From: Pictodentalium vernedei
Taxonomy: Eukaryota; Mollusca; Scaphopoda; Dentaliida; Dentaliidae
Assembly (NCBI GenBank): GCA_031216915.1
Contig: CM062290.1
Coordinates: 381,220,718 to 381,284,717 of the forward strand
Direction: 5' to 3'
DNA: 64,000 nucleotides
Shown here in pieces: positions 11,037 through 22,799 of this stretch (positions are counted from its first letter, which is position 1; the number at the start of each line of letters is the position of its first letter). The position numbers and the translations under genes were made by a program. Below the pieces are notes generated by a model. That model saw only the letters and a list, made by a program, of their open reading frames with translations, was not told the origin of the DNA and searched no databases.

Positions 11037-12052
11037 TATACCTAGACAGTTACAATGTATATATATTTAGTTGTCATGATCACATCCCATATGTTTCAGT
11101 TCATCAAGATATATCCTGGTGTTCCCTTTTCTGCTCATCTTTGTGCTGCCTTCTGGCAAAGTTCAAATAACCGGAATCGCATCGCTATTTGCGATGCAAT
11201 TTCATGCAAAATTACTGTTTCAGTGATACAATTGCTATACCTCTCTTATATTTTCATGGAAATTTTGCGTTGGTATATCATTTTACTATTCAATTTTGAA
11301 AAGTTATTTCGACCCCTGCATTCTGGGATCATTGGGGTCTTGTTGGGTTCTTTTGGGTGAATCGTCGCACTCCGAAATACAGGTAACAAGGCGGATAAAT
11401 ATTATGAGTATCATCATGGTCAGTAAAGACAAAGTTTGACAAACGATTTCATTTCCCAACTAGCATCTGAAGCAAACTGATGCATTAGTTTGTTTAAGAA
11501 ACAAAACGGGTGACTGCCACAACCTAAGGTCGATCGGGTAATTTGTTGCTAAGTAAACAGTTTGCAAGTGATAAAAAGGGGAAGGAAGAATTGATCCGCA
11601 CCATCCGAGTTTTTTGCTCTCATTGGGTCGGACCTCGAGATTATGAATCTGTAATTGTGACATTGTGATTGGTGATGTGTTTAATCGGATTATTAGCGTG
11701 TTCAGTTGGATCAATCACTAATCCGAATCTGTTTTTACAGAACTTCCAGACTGTTAAAACTAAAGGGAATAGCAAACCTATAAAATGGATTACTATTAAT
11801 AATAATCTATTCAGTCGGATAACTAATTTCTTCAAAGTTTAATCGGATTGATGATTATTCAGTTGGGTTAATAATTTATCTTATACCTGTTGAAGATATA
11901 GCCCATGTGTTATAGATTATCTATAACACATACCCCTATGTCATATAGATTGGAGACTCCAGATGAGTCGACATTTTGACACGAAATCATCCCCAAAACC
12001 CTTTTAAAAATGCAGAAAAGAACAAAAATGGTCGGTATAAGATAAATACAAC
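11037..12052. other. No gene recognised; one small hairpin
   Basis: Short frames without domain signal. A perfect small hairpin TGTGTTATAGAT/ATCTATAACACA lies at 11908-11932. Confidence 0.4.
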
Positions 12053-12188
12053 AATACCATAGTGTGTTTTGATATGTTTGATATCTCAACTCGTTGAAAG
12101 TGAGTTTTTTTCGCTCGGCAAGCCTCGCGAAAAAAACTCACTTTCAACTCGTTGAGATATCAAACATATCAAAACACACTATGGTATT
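12053..12188. repeat. Giant hairpin with 62-base arms
   Basis: AATACCATAGTGTGTTTTGA at the left is mirrored at the right end. Only two mismatches are seen, inside CAACTCGTTG, which has the same orientation in both arms. The 12-base loop TCGGCAAGCCTC is closed by TTTCGC/GCGAAA. Confidence 0.9.
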
Positions 12189-12965
12189 ATCGTATATTTA
12201 AGTAATCCTCAACGTAGATTGGAGATGAGAAAATTGCCGAGAAAATCGTAGAATACAGTATAGCGCTACCGGGAAGGGGCCCGGATTAGTTCAGCGACCT
12301 GAACGTGATACCCATTTAGTGATCCACTTTGAGATCTCGGAACTAGGGCCCGGATCAGACTATTGAGTCCTTCTGTTGACCTACTACTGGCTGATATCTG
12401 TCAGTGGCGGGGGAGGGTGTCGGTGAGAGCGTGCTTTGATTTAAGCTTGGTCAGCGCAACATAACAAGTATATAAGATGGATTAGCAGCGCAAATATAGA
12501 ATCGCATCTGGCCATAGTAGTGGTGTAGCCGGGGGGTGGGGGGGGGGGGGGCAACTGTAGGATGTGCCCCCTCTCCAAAATTTCGAATCATGATATCGTT
12601 GAAAGCCCTATTGAAACCGGAATTTCACGTACAATTTTTGTCACGAGTACCGCGTATTTTTCACGCAAGCGTTCAAGAATCGAACAGAATGGGACCGGGA
12701 TAGATTAAAAAACAAACAAACAAACCAAAAAACAAAAATAAAACAAAATTTTCTTTCAGAATATGCCCCAAAATCTAACTATTAAAACGGTAAATTTGTG
12801 TCTGATTCATAAATATAGGGTCTTCAAAATATTCAGGCCTTCTAGGAATTCAGTCGCGTATGCCTGTTACTTTCCTCGTTGGTGAAGCGCTATGCTCGGG
12901 AAAAACTTGTGGCTTGTCATAAAAAAAATGTGTTAACTAGTACTATGCAATGTGGTTTTCGACCT
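12189..12965. other. No gene; poly-G tract
   Basis: Contains G-rich homopolymer DNA at 12533-12551 and A-rich DNA near 12703-12746. No coding signal. Confidence 0.4.
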
Positions 12966-12989
12966 TTAACACCTAGACCCTGGCACGGA

Positions 12990-13240
12990 CCCCGGAAGTG
13001 TCGCCATGTCACGTGATCCAGTGGCATCATGTTGGGTTGTCATGGTAACCTGCGTGAATGGCAATGTTCTGACGTCATTACCATAGTGATGCGGATCTTT
13101 GTGCGCATGCGCAGCGCGTTCTGTTAGGGTGATACTTATTTCCGTCGTCCGTTTTGTAAACTGGAGGCCCCATCTTAGTTTATATGGTAACACGTGGTTG
13201 CGATGAGCCTGAGAGGCTTCAGAAAGGAAAGCTGGTATGT
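12990..13240 (+). promoter_or_regulatory. Candidate CpG promoter with NRF1-, CRE- and E-box-like motifs
   Basis: Within ~110 bases there is CACGTG, a GTTGTCATGGTAACC sequence resembling an RFX X-box, TGACGTCA, and TGCGCATGCGCA, the classic palindromic NRF1 site. CpG is dense compared with the surroundings. Downstream, an ATG at 13184 opens 17 codons ending exactly at a donor-like GTATGT (13235). This could be a first exon; no second exon was found, so the assignment is inference. Confidence 0.35.
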
Positions 13241-13615
13241 TCGAAGGGTGTGCCCGGTTTCAATAGGAGTAAATGTAATTACAACAAACAGTCTGACAAT
13301 CCTTCCAAATCACCAAAAATCAACTCAAAACTACTGAAATGGGCTCGAATCTCCTCATTTCGGGGGTTATAAGAATAGTACCTCGTGCTAAACGACGCGT
13401 TCATTTTGTATAAGAATACTTTTCTGATTCGGATTCCTGCAGAATTCTCGGATACTTCGTAGAATTACCACTAACATTCACTCCCAATTTCCAAAAAACA
13501 CTCAAAACTACCGAAACGGACTTGGCGAAGCCCCATTTTGGGCTTATAAGAATAACACACAGTGCTATAAGGAGCGTTATATTAAATAATAATAATTCTT
13601 TTAAAGCCTAGAATC

Positions 13616-14027
13616 GGGAGCGCGGTGGCGTTGTGGTAACTGGTTCTCGTCAGATCACCGAAGTTAACCAACGTCGACGGTCGAGCCCGGTTAGTCCTCG
13701 GATGGATGCCCGTCTGAGTGATAGATTCGGACTCCTGCGTTGTGTCCTTGGATAAGACACTTAACCCCAATTGTCCACATGGGGGCACGATGGCGCCGTG
13801 TACTAAGATGTACTGTACATGGTGCGCATGTCTCCAACCAATCTAACCCTGCCTGTACTGCAGTGCGGAGTTACGATGTTGGGGAGCAGGCAGCAGCTCG
13901 TCGTTGTTCGGTGGTTCTCTCAGGGTACTCCGGCTTCCCCTACCCGTAAAACTGTCACGGTCATGATTAGCCATTGTGCATAAGTATGTGACCTTAAACA
14001 CCAATAAATAAATAAATAAATAAAAAA
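13616..14027 (+). mobile_element. tRNA-derived SINE, near full length
   Basis: Head CGCGGTGGCGTTGTGGTAAC resembles a tRNA A box and CGACGGTCGAGCCCGG a B box. The body carries GTGTCCTTGGATAAGACACT and TGTACTAAGATGTACTG, then a conserved block CGGTGGTTCTCTCAGGGTAC and CCGTAAAACTGTCACGG. It ends in an (AATA)n tail. Other copies in the window share this order. Confidence 0.8.
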
Positions 14028-14362
14028 TTTAAATAAAGCCTAGAATCCACACACGGTGCTCAATCGCTGTACAATTGCATACATACATATACACACATAC
14101 ACGTACATTCTCTCACAGATACATTGATACATGGATCACTGTTATCATTTATTGGTGCCCAACGCCACATCAGCAACCAATGCTATATCGTGGCGATAAA
14201 AGCAACAGAACCTAAAAGAAAAATGTTCTTGAATTAAAACAAAATAAAAACAAACTACAACTTTACCAAAACAAGTACGTGAGTGTGACTTGACGAGTAA
14301 CGAGGCAGTCCCCACTGACTCAGTCACACTCAGGCAACTGATAATTCAGTTTATGACCAAAA
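14028..14362. other. SINE/LINE junction DNA
   Basis: Contains a CATACA/CACATA-rich short repeat (14075-14105) and the probable 3' non-coding end of the minus-strand LINE. Confidence 0.4.
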
Positions 14363-16290
14363 TTAAAAGACCACTGAAGGAAATGCCTTACGAAAAAGGT
14401 AGGTTTTAGTACCAGACTTGAATGATTCAAGTGATTTCCTATTTTTTATGTCGATTGGAAGGGAATTGGGCCAACGACCGCAAAGCCCCTATCACCAGCA
14501 CTAGTAAATTTAGATGCGAACTGAACCAGACTGAGTTGACCTGATGACCTAACTTAAGAGACCTCGGTGGTTTCTGGATGGTAAGCAGACCGGACAGGTA
14601 GGATGGTGCAGATCCCGGGATACACTTGAAGACCAAAAGGACAATTTTAAATTGCTTTCTTTGCTTAACGGGTAGCCAGTGTAACGTAGAGAGTACTGGT
14701 GTTATATGGCAATACTTTTGAGTTCTGGTTATGACCCGTGCAGCACAATGTTGGACGTGCTGTAGCTTTTTAAGAATAGATGTTTTAGATCCAATCAGAA
14801 GAGAGTTGCATTGGTAACACAGACGTCGACAAGATGCGTATCAACGAAGGGTCGAATTTTGCTAATATGTCTAAGATGAAAAAAATGTTTGATATATTCA
14901 TCATCGGCCAAATTTTCATCCATGAAAGAACATAAGTTTCGAACACAGCTAGGTTGTTTTATCGTTGAACTTCAAATTTTGAGGGACAGTTTGGATATGT
15001 TTGAATGTTGATGAGGTAGACCTATACATACTATTTCTGTCTTGTCGTCGTTCACTTTAAGAAAGTTTTTAATCATCCATGCCTTGATGTCTGAAATACA
15101 AAGTTCAATCTTACTGCATGCTTCAGACTCAAGGGCGTGAGTAAAAATAAAATACAGATGTGCGTCATCTGCTTATTGCGCAAAAATGAAAATCAAGGCC
15201 ATAGCTTCGGATAGTGTCGCCGAGGGGTAACACACAGAGAGTGTACAGTAGGGGACTCAACACCGATCCTTGAGGGACGCCAAAATGTAGTGTGGCCTTG
15301 TCTGACGACTCACTGCCAATAAGGACACTCTGTGTGCCACCATTAAGGTATGACGAAAACCAATTAAGTGCTCGGCCAGTAAGGCATATTCTCACTGCCA
15401 ATCTTTCAATAAGTATTTTATGGTCTATGGTGTCAAAAGGGGCGCTTAAATCCAACAAACAGGACATGTTAGGCTGTGCCTGTCAATGGATAGGAGGATA
15501 TCATTTTGGACACTTAGAAGCGTCGTTTCTGTACTGCAATTAGATCTGTATACAGATTGGTTAACTTCGGCAAGGCCATGGGCTGCCAAATGAGAATTCA
15601 GCTGAGAAGCCACCGCACGCTCAATAATCTTTGATACGAATGAAAGATTAGAGACCGGTCGGTAGTTTTTCAGAACCTCTGGGTCAAGTGTTGGCTTTTT
15701 GAGAAGAGGTTTTACTAAAGAATGTGTCATGCTTGTCGGAAAGACGCCAGACTGGAGGGAGGCATTGACCAGTTTCAAGATCGGTGTCCGAAAGAGATGA
15801 TTTTAACAACCAAGTTGGAATGAGATCTACATTGCATTGCATAGATGGTACCTTGGATATTAAACTCTGGATATCTATTGCTGCCAAAGGTTTGAATTGG
15901 GACAACTGTACAACAGCTTTAAGACAGGTGCTAGGCATGTCGACGATCTGTCGAAGATCAGATTGTGAGCTTGTATCGAGCGTAGCTCTGATAGTCTCAA
16001 TTTTTTGCAGAAAAGAAAGAAGAAAATCTATTCGCCAGGTCTTTGGATGACGAATGCTTTGGGAATACGGTTGTCTTTTGACGATACAGAAGCTTCTCAA
16101 GAACGACAGTCGGCGCATTAGGTGAATTGACATTAGCTGGCGATAGGTCCTAAAAGTATTTCTCTTACGCGGATTAAACTGGAGTATCTGTACAGGTTCG
16201 GATTTTCTCATAATCCCATTGTTCTGCCTATTACAGACGCCATTCTAGCTACTCTGACCCTAGTAGTTCATCTAGTCCCGGATACTCTTG
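14363..16290 (-). pseudogene. L2/CR1-like LINE reverse transcriptase, 5'-truncated and frameshifted
   Basis: Reading the minus strand from about 16211, an N-terminal linker (ISKVPSMQCNVDLIPTWLL) leads into the RT fingers (KPLLKKP, KNYRPVSNLSFVSKIIERAV) and motif A (LLDLSAPFDTIDH, usual form SAAFDTVDH). Next come GVPQGSVLSPLLY and the catalytic ADD at about 15160. The thumb and C-terminus follow (CIPGSAPSYLSGLLTIQKPP, LPIDIKNRKSLESFKSG), with the stop at 14365-14363. Frame breaks lie near 15780, 15460 and 15170 (just before ADD), so no full protein is made. The motif wording matches the L2/CR1 group of non-LTR elements, which copy themselves by target-primed reverse transcription. The endonuclease is missing. 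The 5' edge is approximate. Confidence 0.9.
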
Positions 16291-16398
16291 ACTACCGCTT
16301 GTTACGACCTCTGCCCTCGTCCAAGCCTTATAATCACCAGACAGATTGGTTGATTTTCCATAATCTGTATCTAATCATACATATAGAATATACCAATA

Positions 16399-17035
16399 GT
16401 AGCTTGGTGTACCAAATGTTCACCACGAGTGGCGAAGTGGTGTTAACCGCGAGCCTTAGGCACGCGGTTAACATCACTTCACCACGAGTGGTGAACAATT
16501 GGCACACCAAGCTACTTTGGGTACATTTTATTTATACCATGATCGTCAGATTATTAAGAGTCGCCATTAGTTTTTCCCGATTTTACTGAGCAGCAGCCGT
16601 ACATACGTGCGAATTTGTTTTTGTTTACACAAGCATCGGTGGGCGGTACTTCCACCGTTATCACCGAAACGAAATAGAAAAAGAAACAGGTCATTTTTCA
16701 TTTTAATAACATATTATTTTGAGTTATGGATGTTTTATTAACATGAGACAAAGCATGTTTGTTACTTTTTGGTGTTTTATGGGGTAAACTCATTTAAAAA
16801 CGTAATAAATAATTGCCACTTTCATTTCACTCTTCGCGAGGTGACGTGTGATAAATTTAGACAAGTTCACATTCAGGTCGACGTCACCAAAGGTCAACTT
16901 GGATGTAGTTCCACTGTAGGTGGAAATTTTTACCACTGAGTTCCCATTGCTGGCGTGTTCACCACGGTTGGTGTATAAAGCTAAAATTTATGTCATAGGC
17001 TTTTAATTTATAGTAGAATAGGTAATCATGGTATA
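16399..17035. repeat. Interspersed foldback repeat, copy 1
   Basis: Opens with a ~118-bp hairpin (16399-16516): AGTAGCTTGGTGTACCAAAT arms, inner TTCACCACGAGTGG blocks and a GCGAGCCTTAGGCACGC tip. It continues with non-coding DNA to AGGTAATCATGGTATAAA near 17035. The same order recurs at 55149-55773. Confidence 0.85.
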
Positions 17036-17317
17036 AAGATGTGTATCCCTTGAGTACAACGAAGGCCATACCCTGCGAAATGGGTTGACAAGACATCCTC
17101 AGATAAGTATCCCATAAAAGATATCCTCAAAAGTTACATTGCCGTCATAAGTATTCCCAAATATCCAGATGAGTCGTAGAGCAGTATGTGGAGTCATTAG
17201 TTCGAGCAATTGCACTATAGCTCATGTGCTTGGTGTGATTCGAGTCGTTTGAGCAAGCAGGACCAGAAGACAACTTTGATACTAATATGAATTGGAACCC
17301 GCAGCGACAGGAGATTA
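17036..17317. other. Spacer with short repeat similarity to 40.6 kb
   Basis: Words such as ATCCTCAGATAAGTATCC and CATAAAAGATATCCTC resemble 40620-40670. No gene. Confidence 0.4.
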
Positions 17318-17696
17318 GTATTTATTTATTAGGATTTAAAGACACTTTAACAGCCAAGGTCATATCGTGTCGGTGACAGTTTTACTGGTGAAGGAAGCCG
17401 GAGTACCCGGAGAGAACCAACGAGCAACGACGAGCAGCTGCCGTTTCCCCAACATCATAACTTCGCACTGCAGCACAGGCATGGTTAGATTTGTTGAAGA
17501 CATGCGCACCATCGACGTGCAGTGCGCCTTAGTACACGGCGTCATCGGGGTTAAGATGTGGACAATTGGGGTTAAGTGCCTCGCCCAAGGACACAACGCG
17601 GGAGTCCGAACCGATCGCCCAGACGGTCACCCATCCAAGGACTAACCGGGCTCGACGTTGCTTAATTTCGGCAACCTGAAGAGAACCGGCGCCCCA
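17318..17696 (-). mobile_element. tRNA-derived SINE, minus orientation (second tail type)
   Basis: An inverted tail (TATTTATTTATT) is followed by TTTAACAGCCAAGGTCATAT and CGTGTCGG, then the shared body back to a tRNA-like head ending GAGAACCGGCGCC. The tail segment differs from the 13.6-kb copy and matches those at 53.6 and 44.1 kb, defining a second 3' type. Confidence 0.8.
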
Positions 17697-19034
17697 AGTA
17701 GATAGTAAGAGCCGCAATTGTACCACCTGACGTCACTTCTGGGGTCCGGGCCCGGGTCGGGGTGATAAAGGCCGAAAATCACACATTACATACTACTTGC
17801 GTTTCCTTTCTGATAAAGTAACTCAATTTGAATGCAGACCTCTGACTGAAGCTCGGGGGCCCCACCCTTGAGAACTGGGTAGGCCCTGCAAACTCTACCC
17901 CTTTCTCGGCCCTCGAGACATGCCATGTCATTCTAGGATCTCCTAATGGGACGTGTTCCTCCAAGATTGAAAATCTTGGCTACGCCTCTGGGAGCTGTAT
18001 TCATGTCATGCACATAGTCAGTCTTGTTAGGCTGCAGATCTAGGGTTCGGGGTGCCAAACGTCAATTAGTCAGTTACGGTCCAGGGGCGTAGCCAGTATT
18101 CTCAATCTATATGAGGAGGGGTCACGCATCACACTAGAATGGCATGCCGAATGCTCGGGAAGGGGCGAATTTGAGTCTCCCCGGGATTTTTTTTCAATTT
18201 TTACCCCCCCCCCCCCCCCCCACGTGCTTCAATCTGAGGCCTTCGGCGCACTCAAATTGAGCTAACTTATCACAAAAGAAACACGATTTTATGTTAACGT
18301 TACAATAACCTATATGTGAGTTAAAGCGCTTTCTGGCGGTTTTTACCGATACATTTAATAGAGCATTAACTGAAGAAAATCAGCTGACAAGGGCAATTTG
18401 GAACCCTCAATAAAGTGTCTAATTCGGAAAAAGGGGTGGGTTTTTTTTGTTTTGTTTTTTTGTTTTTCTTATTTTGTTTTTTTTTTATGTTTGTTTTGTT
18501 TTGAATCGATCCTGAGAAAAATTCGCAAACCAAGTCCGACAACGAAACCTGACTGATTCTTGATTATGCCACGGTCACACCATCGTACGTCATAAGTACG
18601 GCCAATCTCTATAGAACACCCCTTTCCCATAGGCTCTGTACAAATTCCGCCATCTTGTTTTGAGGAGGGAGTTTTTTAGAGAATTTCCCTATAAACTCAA
18701 TACAAATCCGCCATCTTGGTTAGGATACACAAGTTGGGCGCTGCCATTTTATCAGACATGTCCCATAACATCATTCAGGTCATGAAGGGAGGGCTTGGCC
18801 CTGCGCTCCCTGAAGGTTTATAGCCCCCAATACAGCATTGGGCCATACCCTATATCATGACCCCTCAATATTGCTAATGTTGTGCGGGCATCCAACATTA
18901 TGGGGGCCCCATGGGAAATTATGGCTCTAACAGTGCGATAGTATTGTGTGATGTAGGTAGAATCGTATGGATTTTCCCTTATGCAACCGAGTGTGTGTGG
19001 CTGAGAGGCAATGGCATCAACATCCAACTTTTAG
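17697..19034. other. Non-genic DNA with a GGGGCGTAGCCAG terminus-like motif and poly-C
   Basis: CAGGGGCGTAGCCAG at 18082 resembles a hAT-type end, and CTATCTACGCCACTG at ~19644-19658 could be its partner, but flanks do not match. A C run lies at 18206-18221; T-rich DNA spans 18439-18500. Confidence 0.4.
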
Positions 19035-19378
19035 GAAGGTAGTCATGTGTTATATAATATAAAATGAAAGGTCTTGATGTGTAGAGCTCGAAAATAAGCT
19101 GATCGCAACTCCCCGAGGGGTGGAGCTGAGGGGAAATGGCGACAAAATCCAGGTTTTATTAAGGTAGGCACATGATACATCAAATGAAAGGACTTGATGT
19201 ACAGAGCTCGAAATGATCGCACCTCCCCGAGGGGGTTTGGCTGATGGGCAAGGGTGTAAAAATCAAAGTTTTAGGAAGATAGCCATGTGATACATCAAAT
19301 TAAAGGTATTGATGTGCAGAGCTCGAAAATGAGCTGATCGCCCCTCCCCGAGAGGGAGGGGCAATAGCGTCAAAATCC
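19035..19378. repeat. Three tandem units of about 115 bp
   Basis: Each unit carries TAG(T/G/C)CATGTG-like DNA, AAATGAAAGG, CTTGATGT, CAGAGCTCGAAA and TCCCCGAGGGG. A C run follows at 19378-19394. Confidence 0.75.
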
Positions 19379-19660
19379 CCCCCCCCCCCCCCCCACCAAA
19401 AGTTTTGTCGGAAATTTTTTGGGACCATTTTTAGGCGAATTTATGCCTAATAACATTAAAATGCTGGCTTTGGGGATAAAAACATGCCATTTTGGGTAAA
19501 CTTTGGGTAAAAAAGACCAATTTTCAGTACATTTGCAGTAAACAGCAGATTCTTTCTGTTTGTTTGGGTTTTTGTTGTTGTTACACTGTCGGAAAATTTT
19601 AGGTCTGTCGGAAAATTTTGGGCTTGCCCCTCCGCCAGCGAAAAGCTATCTACGCCACTG

Positions 19661-20140
19661 GGAGTACCCCGAGAGAACCACTGAGCAGCAACAAACAGCT
19701 GTCAAATTCCCCAATGTACTAACTTCGTACAAGGTGGGTTAGCATTGGTTGAAGACAAGTGCACCATCAACGTGCAGTACACCTTAGTACACAGCGCCAC
19801 CATGCCTCCACGTAGACAGTCGGGGTTAAGCGCCTTCGCCAGGGACACAGCACTGTAACCCATGGCAGTGATCGGAACCTTGGACCCTTCGGTTTAACCC
19901 TTTGCCAATATCATTTTTTCAAATTTTTCAAAAGATTTCAACAAAACCATGTCATGTGACCTCTCGTTGGAACGAGCTCGAAGAGCTCGTTCCAACGAGG
20001 GGTCACATGATATGGTTTTGTTGAAATTTTTTGAAAAATAATTTTTTTTCAACTGCTGAATTTGCATATTATGCGCGGGGATGCGTTCGATTCGTTGGGT
20101 AGAGGGTTAAAGCTGAATACCGTAACCACTGAGAACACCG
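19661..20140 (-). mobile_element. SINE interrupted by a piggyBac-like MITE
   Basis: The SINE body (GAGTACCCCGAGAGAACCAC, then GTGCACCATCAACGTGCAGT) runs to CCTTGGACCCTTCGGT. It resumes after the MITE as AGCTGAATACCGTAACCACT. Joined at a single TTAA, these restore a tRNA-like head with B box GGTTCCGATC on the minus strand. Confidence 0.8.
19894..20110. mobile_element. piggyBac-like foldback MITE, copy 7, inserted in a SINE
   Basis: Bounded by TTAACCCTTTGCC and GGTAGAGGGTTAA. Subfamily B hairpin: AACAAAACCATGTCATGTGA arms and centre GAGCTCGAAGAGCTC. The host SINE gives direct evidence of TTAA target use. Confidence 0.85.
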
Positions 20141-20687
20141 GATTTCCAAATGGCGGAATATAACTAAGACAATACTAGTTTTGGGCAACTTTCGACAGTT
20201 TTTCCTAACAACTCAGTGCCAAGTTCAAGAATCCCGGGAGGAAAGCTGTTTCGCTATCTTAATTTTGGGAATAGGCCTATGGGCTGATCAATGCTGCACG
20301 TGCTTGTGCAAAAATGCTTTAAAATTTAGGAAGGATGGTGGGGGCATAAGAAAAAACTACTAAATTTTATATTTTGTCCTACGAGAAATTGGAATAAGCT
20401 ATAAACATGACCGCTGAAATTCCCGCCTGAGGGGTACGACTTGTGCTATCACGGCCCAATCTAATTGGTTTTATATTCGTCCGCATCTATCTTCATAAGA
20501 AGAGTCTGATTCAAATTCAAAGGAAACCTCATTGGTTTCACCCAAAATGGCATCAAGGAGATATTGCAATACTAGAGTAGACTCCCAAGTAGGCATCAGA
20601 GCGGGATGCATAATTCATCCGTCTGACAGTTTGCAGAGTCACGAAATTTAGCCTATCCCCGGTCGCACCACCTCAGTTTAAAAAACA
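20141..20687. other. No gene recognised
   Basis: No coding or repeat signal beyond short shared words. Confidence 0.35.
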
Positions 20688-20954
20688 AGAGGCCCCATGA
20701 GACATGAGGCACTCACCTGACTAAAGTTGTTTAAAGAAGGATTTAATTACCATCTATGGCTAGTTGACATAACAGAGGAATGTATTTAATTAGTTATAAT
20801 TCTGCTGTCCATGTCAGATGACTTTTTTCTAGTATTGGGATGCTACCACAAAAATAAAGCCCAGATTTTCAGAAATGAAAAGCTAGGGAGCCCAAATATC
20901 AACCTAGTGGCTTTACTGGAACACATATAATAAAGTCCCCCCCCCCCCCCCCCA
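20688..20954. repeat. AACAAGAGGCCCC-type repeat, short copy
   Basis: Begins AACAAGAGGCCCCATGAGAC, with CACTCACCTGA, and later GGGAGCCCAAATATCAACCT. It is related to the array at 39.4-40.6 kb and ends in a C run (20936-20953). Confidence 0.65.
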
Positions 20955-21398
20955 CCCATGCCGCCGATCCCAATGGCTGCCAACAGTTCAGAACAACTTC
21001 ACTGAGGACACCCACCTCCCCGGTAAAAGAATATACAACCCGGAAAAATGGTAGAGAGCTGTGGGGCCTATCTCACACGATGGGGTGCCCTACTTCCAGG
21101 GTTCTGTCTGCCAAAGGGAGACCAGACTGACAAAGAACAACATTCAAAGTAAGTATTTAATAAATGAAACTCACCACTTTGACGAGAGAATAATGTCCGG
21201 ACAACTTACTGGTGGTGTCGATAACACTGTCTGCACTGCGCTGTCCTACGCATGCCGCTGTTCCACATCGTCTCCTTGCTGATTCTGTTTTACACACACC
21301 TGCGTGACGTCACCAGCAACAGTACCGGGTTACATGCAACTAAAACGTGCCATCACTGTCGCGCAAGGCAGAACCTGCTGATCGGAGATGAGCTATGT
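20955..21398. other. No gene recognised
   Basis: Contains TGACGTCA at ~21305 and short open stretches on the minus strand; nothing assignable. Confidence 0.35.
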
Positions 21399-22040
21399 TC
21401 AGATACCTGTACCTAAGTGCACTACATCACCCACGCCTCCGACCGATGCGCCCCGCATTGCCCAATAAGGAACGAAAGTCACAAATATCAGCCACACACA
21501 TAAAATGTCATTTAGACGATGCACATCCTCGTCTTCAAACAGAATTTCTTCTACCACTTCTCTTCTTATCCGTTTAGCCATTCCCTCTTTCCCTTCGGTT
21601 ATTGCCATATGGCGTATGTGTTGGAAATTACACTGTACTCCAATAGAAGTAGTGTACACTACATTCTTCGTTCTGGGTGTAGTGGCAGCCTCATGCATCA
21701 TTGGTGGGGTATCAGCCGTAAGTGCCATCAGTGCTGAAGTAGCAGTGGCCACAGTATCTTCATCAGTTGAAAAGTCTATTGTCAATTCGGGATCAGAACC
21801 CACACTTAGTGAACTCTCAACTGTGTTCTTTGGTGCTATGACTTGCCCTATACGGATTAATCTCTACAGATTCTCACCAGAAGGCTTCCCACTTGTGTCT
21901 CGCATCTTCTGAAGGCAACTAGTCCGTGATTCATGCTTAAGAGTTTTTAGATGCCGCTTCCAATTCGAAGCTTGGATTGTGGAATGTGAGCACAACTGGC
22001 AAACTCCCATCTTCATATCTCCAATTTTTAGTCTTGGCAT
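21399..22040 (-). pseudogene. C2H2 zinc-finger protein remnant with in-frame stop
   Basis: From ATG at 22040 the minus strand reads a finger, CQLCSHSTIQASNWKRHLKT then LKHES (C-x2-C ... W-K-R-H-x5-H), followed by an in-frame TAG near 21868. The same frame then stays open for about 150 codons: an acidic, Thr/Ala-rich part (DPELTIDFSTDEDTVATATS), MHEAATTPRTKNVVYTTSIG, a basic patch (AKRIRREVVEEILFEDED) and a hydrophobic tail. One stop in a long preserved frame suggests recent decay or an intron/readthrough boundary. A DNA- or RNA-binding role is inferred only from the finger. I cannot tell host gene from mobile element. Confidence 0.45.
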
Positions 22041-22080
22041 CTCAGTTGTGTTTTGAGGGTAACTGCTGTTGCGTGGCCTC

Positions 22081-22440
22081 TTACTTATGTGCGATGTTGA
22101 TGCTGGTATCTTTTACCTCGTTGTTCTCTCTAGATTCCGTGTGCTGTTCCAAAACTTGAGTGTGATTGGTATGCCTGTCTCTTCCGTGCCCTTCACGAAT
22201 GTTACTCCATCTTGACTCTGTTTCTTTATTTCTATAGCGCTCTCTGTCTAGACTTTTTGATGTGTCATGTTGATGCTTCCCTTCATCCCTCATTTTATCT
22301 TCACTTTCTCTTTCTTTCAACTCCCTCCGATCATTCTTTCTGCAGCTTCTTTCTGTGAACCGGTTCCAAGGACTCCACTTTCTGCCATTGCCCCTTGCTA
22401 GCTCCACTTCCATCGATATCATATCACGACAGCCTTCCAT
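22081..22440 (-). CDS. Charged Arg/Glu/Ser-rich hypothetical frame upstream of the zinc finger
   Basis: 119 codons from ATG at 22440, dominated by R, E, K, S, D and H (RKNDRRELKERESEDKMRDE, then SLDRERYRNKETESRWSNIR), with no known domain. It lies immediately 5' of the zinc-finger frame but in another frame, separated by ~40 bases with stops. It may be the N-terminal half of the same broken protein. Composition resembles disordered RNA-binding or gag-like segments, which is weak evidence. Confidence 0.35.
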   Translation of the reverse strand: MEGCRDMISMEVELARGNGRKWSPWNRFTERSCRKNDRRELKERESEDKMRDEGKHQHDTSKSLDRERYRNKETESRWSNIREGHGRDRHTNHTQVLEQHTESRENNEVKDTSINIAHK

Positions 22441-22799
22441 TGTTCCTGAAGTGACAAAAGTTCACGAGCGACTTTGAACTATTTTTTTTATTGAACAGAG
22501 TCGGAATGGAAATACGACAAATATATTGAACTTGATAAGCAGGTTTTCTAGTTGGTCGACGAACCCGCGGTTGTGAGTCAAAACCAGATCATTGTCCTAG
22601 GGTCTTGCGAATCTTCATTTTTGGATCGATTTGAATACCGAATCAAATCTTGCAAAGATTCGAATCCAAATCGAATCGTTTCTGTTGCACATAACCTGCC
22701 AAGAAGCACTATGGGAAGTTCTCTGCATTCTATATCCAAACCACATTAATCAGCGAAGAAACGAATGGACATCGGAGCCATCAAAGTTTTACGTCATTT
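22441..22799. other. Spacer
   Basis: CGAATC-rich imperfect words (22600-22680: GATTCGAATCCAAATCGAAT) form small inverted repeats; no gene. Confidence 0.35.

Noticed and set aside
18082-19658. 1.58-kb hAT-like element
   Set aside because: Ends look partly alike but the 8-bp flanks do not match and the SINE at the right is not continued at the left.
21505-21912. Plus-strand frame of ~135 codons
   Set aside because: Antisense of the zinc-finger frame, which has the better motif evidence.
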